The notes under the pieces were generated by a model that was given only the letters and a program-made list of their open reading frames with translations, had not been told where the DNA came from and made no database searches. This document shows, piece by piece, positions 7,295 to 14,245 of a stretch of DNA of 14,245 bases (its first letter is position 1; each line of letters begins with the position of its first letter). Made by a program: the position numbers and the translations under genes. Source of the stretch: Terfezia claveryi (taxonomy: Eukaryota > Ascomycota > Pezizomycetes > Pezizales > Pezizaceae); contig WHUX01000672.1 in the NCBI GenBank assembly GCA_015179025.1, positions 1 through 14,245 of the forward strand. The letters are read 5' to 3'.

Positions 7295-7895
7295 TGTTCG
7301 GGAGAGTCACGGAGATCTGGAGAAAGAATATTACCGGTGTAGCTTGTATATTCTGATGTTGCTCGACTAGATGGTACTGAAACAGATCCTGTCCTATCTA
7401 GAGGCCGCGGAAATAAGGTCTTTAATAGACACTAGATTTCTGAGGCTATGAGTCTAAACGAACTCATGTAAGGACAATCATCAAGACTCATTATGATACC
7501 TGATCATAATGGATACAAGATGGCTCATTCTAGATACATTCTGTATCATAGATGACGCCAGAGAAAGTAATAGAAACGAGGCTGACAATAGAATAGAGAA
7601 TAAGACATAACATCAGTTGCCGAATAAGATAGGCAACTGGAACAGGAGAAAGTGGTTAGCTTGCTGACCACATAAAACATGTCAGTAATGAGTCAGTGAT
7701 AAAGGAAAGAGATAACGTGCTAAAGAAAGACAACACTAATACATGAGTAATCCATATACTAATCCAACTGAGGGAAATACCTAAACAAGTAAAATGCGTC
7801 CTAAACATTAGATAAAGAAAATCGTAAAAATAGCCAGAGAGATTCCAATGTTCAAACAAGACTTATAGTAAGGAGAAAAACAAGTATTCCTTACA
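7295..7895 (-). repeat. 3' LTR of element A (601 bp)
   Basis: Read on the minus strand it begins TGTAAGGAATAC immediately after a purine run and ends CCCGAACA. The TG...CA ends and the polypurine tract set the borders. No second copy is in the window, so the outer end near 7295 is the less certain one. No ORF in it is supported. Confidence 0.72.
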
Positions 7896-7908
7896 TCCTT
7901 CCCTTCTT
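7896..7908 (-). other. polypurine tract of element A
   Basis: On the minus strand AAGAAGGGAAGGA directly abuts the TG of the 3' LTR. This is the usual place for the plus-strand DNA primer, and it fixes the LTR border and orientation. Confidence 0.7.
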
Positions 7909-7997
7909 AAGAAAATCCTTAACTAGAAAATAGGCCACAGAATTAATAGGAGGAAAAAAATATCGAAAATATCAAACCTAAATGAAACTAAAAGAAA

Positions 7998-9637
7998 TTA
8001 TTGCTTGTTCCCACGCCTATACCTACGCTTCTTAATCTGCTTACCCGCAAATGACAAGTTTTCCCAATACTTTTGCACTGCATCAGCTGGGATATTGTTT
8101 GCCGGTTCCCAAGTATTATCCTCATTTCCCCAACCTTGCCACTTAATGAAGTACAAAGTACTACCATTCTTTTTGACAACGTGTTTGATAATATGTTCAA
8201 ACTCATACCTTGGGCCTAGAACATCCCGTTCGACAGGACCTGGCTTCGGCAAGGCCCTTGCTAGGAAGGTATTATCAGAGTTAACATGCCATGGTGCAAG
8301 GAGAGAAGTATGGACTTTGATATGTCCAGAGGGGGCAAGAGAGGTTTCGATAGTATAGTTGTCGATGTCTGGATAGATGGCGAGGATCTTGTAGAGACCG
8401 AGGAAGATAGGTTCCAACTTAGAGTACTGAGATTCTCTACTGAATGCAGAATGATGAATTTTGACAAGATCACCGATCTTATACTCAGGACTAGCTCTTC
8501 TCTTTTTGTTAGCTTGCCTAGTCATCTCAACTCGACTGGTATTCATCTTTTCCTGCACAGCAGACCATAAAGCTTGCGTTAAACCATCTGGCCTTGGTGT
8601 AGGAATATCGGAGTGAACTGGAGTATCTTGATAAGTAGGAGAGAATCGAAAGACAAGAGTATGAGGGGTAGTGCTCCTAGTTGCATCCACGGTATTGTTG
8701 ATAGCTTCCATGACGAGGGGAATAGCTGGCATCCAACTGCCGCCATGTTCTTCCTGTTTGGCTCGTAAGATAGTTAAGATTGCTTTATTAGCAATCTCAG
8801 ACTGACCATCTGATTCCGGGTGGTAGGAGGTAGACATAGATTGATGAATATTGTTGATAAGGCAGAATGACTTCCAAACACTAGAGGTGAAGAGAATATC
8901 CTGATCTGTAACAATATCTTCTGGATATCCGAAGTGAGGATATACATGATTCATGTAGTTGTTGACTAACATGTTGGCAGTATATCCAGTTTGTAGAGGG
9001 ATGATAATAGTATACTTGGTGAGTCTGCATACTATTGTCCAAATGTGATCCACCACTACATTGGAGGGGCTGAGTTTAACAGGAGAAAGGGCAAGAAAGT
9101 CCATAGTAAGATGTGTAAATGGCTTACTAGGAATAGGAAGAGGATGTAGGAGGCCATAAGGCTTTTGAGTCGAGTTCTTTGTTGTTTGACATGTAGCACA
9201 TGTCTGACAGTACAAACGGATATCTCTTCCCATCTTAGGCCAAAAGAAGTTGTTGCTGAGTGCGTGATACATCTTGGTAAATCCAGGATGACCAAGAGAT
9301 GTATGGTATTTTTCGAGGAGGATATTCTTGATATAAAGGTTGCATAACCAGGTATTAGGGATACAGAGAGGGACCTGATCATTGTAAGTATAGTAAAGAA
9401 TACCATGACGAGTACAATAACCATTGCAGAGAGGAGATGAGATAATCTTTGAAAATGCAGGATCTGCCTTATAACCTTCAGTGAGGAGGTTTCCCCACTG
9501 AGCATAAGTTGGAATAAGGTTAGGAATATCAGAAGTGCTTCGTCCTAATGCCAACGCTTGTTCCACCAGGTTGTTATAAGAATTATGAGATAACCATTGC
9601 CAATGCATATCATTACCAAAGGGGAGGAGGGTATAAG
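7998..9637 (-). CDS. integrase with chromodomain (element A), intact frame but without upstream pol
   Basis: From the ATG at 9608 this is 536 residues without any stop; the frame is also open upstream to the border with the C LTR at 9638, so the ATG need not be the ancestral start. Residues counted from that ATG: zinc finger with H102/H107 and C137/C140, then the catalytic triad D170 (TMDF), D235 (VTDQD) and E271 (DGQSE), with exactly 35 residues between the last two (DD35E). A C-terminal module at about 375-440 precedes a chromodomain at about 467-518, with cage aromatics Y468, W490 and W500, and then a basic tail (KKRRYRRG). The enzyme would insert element DNA, and the chromodomain would guide it to modified histone tails. 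The intact state contrasts with the broken B and C pols. The C LTR promoter points into it from 30 bp away. Confidence 0.9.
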
Positions 9638-11099
9638 TGTTACGAGGGCCCTATTAACTGATAGCACTCTTGCAACTATTAGGACGGCCGTAGTTTGCTG
9701 CCGCAACGATATCTATTCCGCAACACAGAATGTCAATCCTATAGCAGTAAAGTTCAATCCAACTATAGTCCCTCACGACAGATCTTATTTTGCAATACAA
9801 AATAAATCCTATGTCGCTTGAACGTAAAGTTAACTCAAGACTTAGAACTTTGTAGGCTTCGTGTACTCAAGGTGCTCTTGCTTTCGAATACTCGCTAGTG
9901 GTAGAATGAATTCAACCGGAACTACTTGCACTATTTATATCCCGCGGTGTTCGTAGATATTCTTATGATAAAAATATTTTATAAAATGCGGGCCTACCTG
10001 TCACCTTGGAATTTCTTCCTAAGTGTTATGCCATCCACACCTTTGTTAACACAATTGCTATCTGCACTCGTTGTCACAGGTTACTAACTCGAACATAGAG
10101 AATATTCCCATGTCTGCATGTTATACATACTTCGCTTATAGCTCGCTTATCCCATTTAAGAATTCTTATCCGAGACAACTAAATTCAATTTCAGATACGT
10201 TACCAATCCCCGATACTATTGAATTACCATCCGACAATATCCGAAGGCATCTAATTATGTTTCCGGCAATATTCACTTAATAGTGTCTAGTGTCTATTGA
10301 AAATAATTTTCAACTGCACATAACTCTATGAATAGAGAACCGTGGGTCACAAGTAGATTATCATTGGAAAGGTATAAATGCATAGAAGATTATAGAATCT
10401 TAGTTTATCTTGATACCCAAATTATTCACGGAGTTATTACCAATAATAAGTAAACCTCCTCGTGGACCTATATGACCATATTAAAAGTCTTATATCTCCA
10501 TGAGTTTAACTCCGATTATAAAAAGGATTGCAGAAATGGAATCAGGACGAAGAGTAGGCCTAGATAGAACCTTGAAACATTAAATTTGGAGAACTTTATG
10601 TTTTGGCCCTACCTTTAGCCTCTGTCCTGGGCGCACTCCCTTATAGTGTCACCAGACGCACTTTGGTCTAAAGTGTGCCCTCGGTCCTTCATTTTTTTGT
10701 TATTTTTACCGAATTATTTTCCTGCAGTTCAGGGTAATAATTCAATATTCTGGGTAACGCCAAGACTTCAGGGTAACAGCTAATATAGCTAGCATATATA
10801 TATGCATATAGTCAGCATATTAATCGAGTATAACTATTGAACCTTTAATCGGATTCTTATGAAACTTAAACCGTAGCTCCCTCAAGGGTCTATGGACGTT
10901 CCATAAGGGTCTTAACCATCTAGGATGATTATAAACCACTACAAGGTTCATACCCGTTTCATATACCTAACTCTTATAGATAAGTATTAGAAACGTTTGC
11001 ACCACACTACTAAGAGTGTACCTAGAGTCCATATAGATTCCAGGGTCGTTCTATGAGGGCCCAAGAACCTTTGGTAGGGCTGGATGTCACCCCGTGACA
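9638..11099 (-). repeat. 3' LTR of element C (1462 bp)
   Basis: Read on the minus strand it begins TGTCACGG and ends CTCGTAACA. It aligns end to end with the LTR at 994-2433. It follows a polypurine tract and the end of a pol gene, as a 3' LTR should. It keeps the TATA box (9932-9939), the self-primer 9-mer (9847-9855) and the 15-bp terminal palindrome (11085-11099). The last bases differ from B by a small indel (CGTAACA against CGACA). Two small plus-strand ORFs in it also have a partner in the B LTR, but they are antisense by-products of the repeat. Confidence 0.87.
9932..9939 (-). promoter_or_regulatory. TATA box of the element C 3' LTR, pointing into the element A integrase
   Basis: TATAAATA on the minus strand corresponds to the box at 2136-2143. 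A transcript starting near 9855 would leave the LTR at 9638 and enter the integrase ORF. Its leader of about 248 nt has no ATG until 9613, which is out of frame and opens about 22 codons; the integrase ATG at 9608 comes next. Confidence 0.5.
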
Positions 11100-11113
11100 G
11101 TGCCTCCCTCCTT
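11100..11113 (-). other. polypurine tract of element C
   Basis: On the minus strand AAGGAGGGAGGCAC directly precedes the TG of the LTR. It marks the plus-strand primer and shows that the 9638-11099 repeat is the true 3' LTR of this pol, not a chance neighbour. Confidence 0.7.
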
Positions 11114-11115
11114 AA

Positions 11116-11135
11116 GGTTCTTGTCCGCAAGAACC
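11116..11135 (-). other. 8-bp-stem hairpin beside the polypurine tract
   Basis: GGTTCTTG and CAAGAACC pair perfectly around a 4-nt loop, just upstream of the polypurine tract of element C. It is a non-coding part of the 3' UTR (11114-11339). Its role, if any, is unknown. Confidence 0.45.
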
Positions 11136-11339
11136 TAATTGATCATGGAACCAGAATCATTATTGCTACTAACAACAATAGATGGGGCTTGAGGACCAGT
11201 CCTATATACGACAGCCAAAACATAGCTGCGTACGTCTCTTTGCACCCCTGGGATAAAATGGCATAAGAAATACAGGTAAACAAAAACGTAAAGATAATTC
11301 AAAAACCTAATGCCTAATATAGGAAAAAAAGAAAAATCC

Positions 11340-11812
11340 TCACAAGATAACATCAGGGTCCCGAGGCTTACGAGGATTATCCAGATGGAATTTTCGAATT
11401 AAATCGGCTGCTCCATCCTTCAGGTTCTCATATGGTTCCCATGTGTCATCATCAGGACCGTAACCCTTCCAAGAGACTAAATACATAACCCGTCCCTTCC
11501 TGAGCTCACTTGTCCTAACCTTTTCCACCTGGTATTCCGATTCTTCGAGGTCGACTGGAGGGGGTGTTGGTGAGCGTCTGCCGGCAATCGTATTAAGGTG
11601 GTAGGGTTCCAACAAACTAATATGAAAAACTGGGTGAGTTTTTGCCTGTGCTTAGGGGAAGCTCTAACTCATAGGCATAGGTGCCTATAAGCCGTTTGAT
11701 TCTAAACTTCCCTCGTAGCTTGTAGTCAAGCTTCTTGGTCGGACGCCTTGTTTTGATTTCTTTGCGTTGACCATGACCCAATCTCCCACTTTGAATGTCG
11801 GTTCCTTCTCTG
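11340..11812 (-). pseudogene. integrase C-terminal module and chromodomain of element C, frameshifted
   Basis: The last open piece (about 11615 to 11340) reads LEPYHLNTIAGRR, a Pro-rich linker and a chromodomain starting at EYQVEKV, with VSWKGYG and DDTWEP; the Tyr and two Trp cage residues are present. Upstream, in another frame, is the integrase C-terminal module (VGDWVMVN, LRGKFRIKRLIG, about 11690-11800). The two frames join at an A-run near 11645-11655, pointing to a one-base indel. The chromodomain would direct integration to marked chromatin. It is preceded directly by the catalytic core. Confidence 0.8.
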
Positions 11813-12811
11813 CTACCTTAAGATTGTAATATTTGGACATCTGGTCCTGGCTGCCTTCATGTTCTCCCTCATAGCCTCCCTCATTGCGTCCAAGGTTTCG
11901 ACTGTCTTGACTGCCTCAGGGTTGTTCGATTCAGTTGAGGCTTCGGTTGGGTTCTGGAAATTATTTTCTGGGTGTTGAGCATATGCGGCAAAGAATGGTG
12001 TGAGTTTGGTACTAGAATGGACAGTGTTATTATAACAGAACTCGGCAAATGGTAATAACTCGACCCAGTCATCCTGATCCCAACAGCAATACGTCCGTAG
12101 ATAATGCTCAAGGGTCTGGTTGACTCGTTCAGTTTGACCATCAGTTTGGGGGTGATATGCCGAGGACTTATCCAATTCAACTCCTAATAACCGCATTACT
12201 CCATCCAAAACGAACTTGTAAACACCGAACCCGATCCGAAACAACCCTCTTTGGTAATCCATGCAGCCTCCAAACCTCCTTGACAAATATCCCAGCTAAC
12301 TCTTTTGCCTTCCGGTTCTTAAGGGAATGAAATGCGACATTTTAGTAAACCTATCAACAATAACCCAAATCTGATTATACCCTTTGACTGGTGGTAAATC
12401 AGTAATGAAATCCATCGAAATATGTTCCCACGGCCTATAGAGGATTGGAAGAGGTACAAGCTTGCCATATTTTTTATGTCTTGCAGTCTTGTTTCTTTGG
12501 CAAGCATCGCATGTGCGAACGTAGTTTCGTACCCAGTCTTCCATGTTAGGCCAGTAGTAATTTCGTTTCATTAGCTCGAGGGTTTTGTCACATCCGAAAT
12601 GACCTGCAACTTTAGTATCGTAGCACTGGAAAGCCACTTTCAACTTAAGGGAGTTGTTGTCAGGTATATATAGGCGACGTTCATAGGTTACCATGTCATC
12701 TTCTAAACCGTAATGATCAAGTCCAGGATACTCCTTGTCAAACTTCAACGCGTTCCGAATCCCTAACCACTTGTCGTCCTTAGGCCAGCCTCTTGGATCT
12801 CCTTCGACCAA
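11813..12811 (-). pseudogene. integrase zinc finger and catalytic core of element C, frameshifted
   Basis: The first open piece (12811 to 12296) has the zinc finger, with Tyr where element B keeps the first His (CYDTKVAGH against SHDAKVAGH), so metal binding is probably lost; the second His and the Cys pair in RTCDACQRN are kept. The first catalytic Asp is in HISMDFITD. The second Asp (VSDR, near 12240) lies at a frame break, and the catalytic Glu is in QTDGQTERVNQ, in the piece from 12286 to 11813. The enzyme is not functional as read. Confidence 0.85.
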
Positions 12812-13345
12812 CTTGATTCTTCTATTTGTGAGGCCTTCACTGCCATAATGTGGTGCGTTACTAGACTCTCCTCACTTGTTCCCAGTTGGAATTGACCAGG
12901 CTTGAACATCCGAATCGTGTGGTCCTGCTTCTCTCCCCCTCCTTCGAGGTCAGGATCAACCTGACGAGAAAGCGCATCTGCCTTGCCATTTTATCACCTG
13001 GGCGGTAGATGATTCTAAAATTAAACTGGCTTAGTATTTCCGCCCATCTGGCCTGCCTTCGATTGAGTATCTTAGTGGAATTAAAGTACTCAAGGTTCTT
13101 GTGATCCGTATACACAATTATCTCCTCCGGGGCACCCATGAGAAAATGTCTCCATTCCTGGAAACAATTGACAATTACGACCATCTCTTTGTCATGGACA
13201 TCGTAATTAAGTTCTGCTGGGATAAAGCGTTTCGAATAGTACGCTACTGGGTGCCAACGACCATCTGGTTCTTTTTGGGATAGAATACCAGCTTTGGCTA
13301 GATCAGACGCATCTGTCTCGATCATTTTTGGTCGTTCTGGGTGAT
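12812..13345 (-). pseudogene. RNase H of element C, frameshifted
   Basis: RNase H removes the RNA strand of the RNA-DNA hybrid. [20 protein letters not shown] and [11 protein letters not shown] are present with their acidic residues. The frame is lost at an A-run near 12988-12992, one A shorter than in element B, just before the last acidic motif; the remainder of this frame is scrambled. Nearly the same domain lies on the plus strand at about 6370-6750. Confidence 0.85.
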
Positions 13346-14245
13346 AATGGCATAGTATGGAGCGGTTGTGAACCTATATTTCAACTCATCGAAGGCCTGT
13401 TGACACTGCTGTGTCCAGTTCCAAGGAACTCCATTGTGCGTTATGTCTGAATCGGCAAAGCCAAACTACTAAAGCCTTGAATAAACCGGCGATAGAAATT
13501 AGCAAAACCAATAAACCTCTGCACTTCTTTGACGTTCCGAGGAGCCTGCCAGGCGAGAATGTCTCGACTTTCTTCTGCCCCATTTGTATCCCCTTTGTAC
13601 CTACTTTAAATCCCACGAATTCGACTTCTGGGACATGGAAGATACACTTGTCTATGTTGACACAAAGGTTATTCTCCGTTAGTTTCTGCAGCACCCAACG
13701 GACGAGCTCGACATGTTCTTCCTCTGTTTGGGTATAAATGAGGATATCATCAATATATACAACTATTCCTCGGTCAATTCGTTCCGATAGAATATTGTTA
13801 ACATGTCGCTGGAAAACAGATGGCGCGTTAGTTAGCCCAAAGGCATAACTGTATATTCGTATAAACCATATCTTGTCTTGAACGCTGTTTTCCACTCGTC
13901 TCCAGCTGCTATTCTGAGTAGGTTAAACCCGAGTTTGAGATCGAGTTTGGAAAAACCTGTGAAGTACCAACTTGTTCCATTAGGGTAGTCATAAGTGGTA
14001 GGGGATACTTGTCTTTTTTGGTTATGGCATTGAGCCCTCTATAGTCTACGACTATTCTGAGCTTGCCATTTGGCTGTTTGGCGAAGAATATAGGAGCGCC
14101 AGCACTGCTTTTGCTCGGTCTTATCTTGCCGGTTCGGAGCATCTCATCTAGGTATTCTTTGAGAAGCTCCAGTTCATCAGGGGAGAGGGGGTATAGTTTT
14201 CCTGACGGGGACTCTTTCCTTCTTCTAACTCAATAGTCATGTCTT
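13346..14245 (-). pseudogene. reverse transcriptase of element C, frameshifted and cut by the window edge
   Basis: Open pieces are 14142-13909 ([35 protein letters not shown]) and 13895-13386 ([20 protein letters not shown], the VYIDDILIY catalytic box, [17 protein letters not shown]). A C-run near 14203-14207 is one base shorter than in B, a C is missing near 13951 and another break lies near 13560. Codons missing in B are often present in C and the reverse, so the two copies decayed independently. The 5' part of the gene lies outside the window. Confidence 0.85.

Larger units (their letters stand above)
7295..9637 (-). mobile_element. element A: 3' part of a chromovirus-type Gypsy element
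   Basis: On the minus strand the order is integrase-chromodomain (9637 to 7998), short 3' UTR, polypurine tract and 3' LTR (7895 to 7295). Gag, protease, RT and RNase H are absent because element C begins at 9638. If C inserted into A, the missing 5' half should lie beyond C, to the right of this window. The 5 bp outside the LTR (7290-7294, GGGGG) would be the target duplication. A is a different family from B/C: its LTR is unrelated and its integrase is clearly divergent. Confidence 0.75.
9638..14245 (-). mobile_element. element C: 3' part of a chromovirus-type Gypsy element, same family as B, running off the window
   Basis: On the minus strand the order is RT, RNase H, integrase, chromodomain, 3' UTR, polypurine tract and 3' LTR. 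Gag, protease and the 5' LTR lie beyond 14245. The 3' LTR ends inside the element A integrase region, with CTTAT (minus strand, 9633-9637) as the candidate target duplication. The pol has many frameshifts, so the copy is defective. LTR and pol are close relatives of B in inverted orientation. Confidence 0.82.

Noticed and set aside
7656..7859. Minus-strand 67-codon ORF between integrase and LTR end
   Set aside because: It lies wholly within the element A LTR and shows no recognisable domain.
10071..10280. 69-codon plus-strand ORF
   Set aside because: It lies antisense inside the element C LTR and has no domain or family support.
994..11099. A 10.1-kb transposon with 1.45-kb terminal inverted repeats
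   Set aside because: The repeats have TATA boxes near their 3' ends; one is followed by a gag ORF and the other preceded by a polypurine tract and pol. Flanks show no matching duplication (GTTGT against GTGCC). Two LTRs of oppositely oriented elements explain them better.

Overview
This window holds no recognisable host gene. It is a stack of nested, mostly broken Ty3/Gypsy LTR retrotransposons of the chromovirus type (integrase followed by a chromodomain). The chromodomain elements, the short leaders between LTR and gag, and an apparent self-priming arrangement like that of the Tf1/sushi group point to a filamentous fungus and a repeat-rich, probably heterochromatic compartment. No species can be named from the sequence. 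The element labels A, B, C, D and X are mine.

Layout, left to right. Positions 1-993 are non-coding, with a 15-bp minisatellite (98-246), a pyrimidine-rich degenerate minisatellite (about 361-634) and a short purine repeat (820-867). Element B (+) starts at 994 with a 1440-bp LTR, a 39-bp leader and a gag ORF (2473-3147). Its gag is interrupted at 3158 by element D (+), of which a 499-bp LTR, a 36-bp leader and a frameshifted gag N-terminus are visible. After about 4090 the sequence runs into a zinc-knuckle gag C-terminus, then protease, reverse transcriptase, RNase H and the start of an integrase, all broken by frameshifts and stops. This pol stops abruptly at 7157. A 137-bp piece starting with TG (X, 7158-7294) follows.

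Element A (-) occupies 7295-9637: a 601-bp 3' LTR, a polypurine tract and an intact integrase-chromodomain reading frame. A is cut at 9637/9638 by element C (-). C runs from its 1462-bp 3' LTR (9638-11099) through a polypurine tract, 3' UTR, chromodomain, integrase, RNase H and reverse transcriptase to beyond the right edge. C's LTR matches B's LTR (about 94% by eye over the first ~390 bp) and C's pol matches the pol at 5460-7157 (about 96% over a stretch of the RNase H). B and C are therefore most simply two copies of one family in opposite orientation.

The observations most worth following are these. First, B and D each have a 9-nt complementarity between the bases starting 2 nt after the LTR and a site inside the LTR downstream of its TATA box, suggesting self-primed reverse transcription. 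Second, an intact 536-codon integrase-chromodomain ORF begins 30 bp downstream of an LTR promoter pointing into it, although its neighbours are heavily broken. Third, two 24-bp perfect palindromes lie in the U3 of the D LTR. Fourth, the LTR and pol families are mismatched around the gag junction near 4090.
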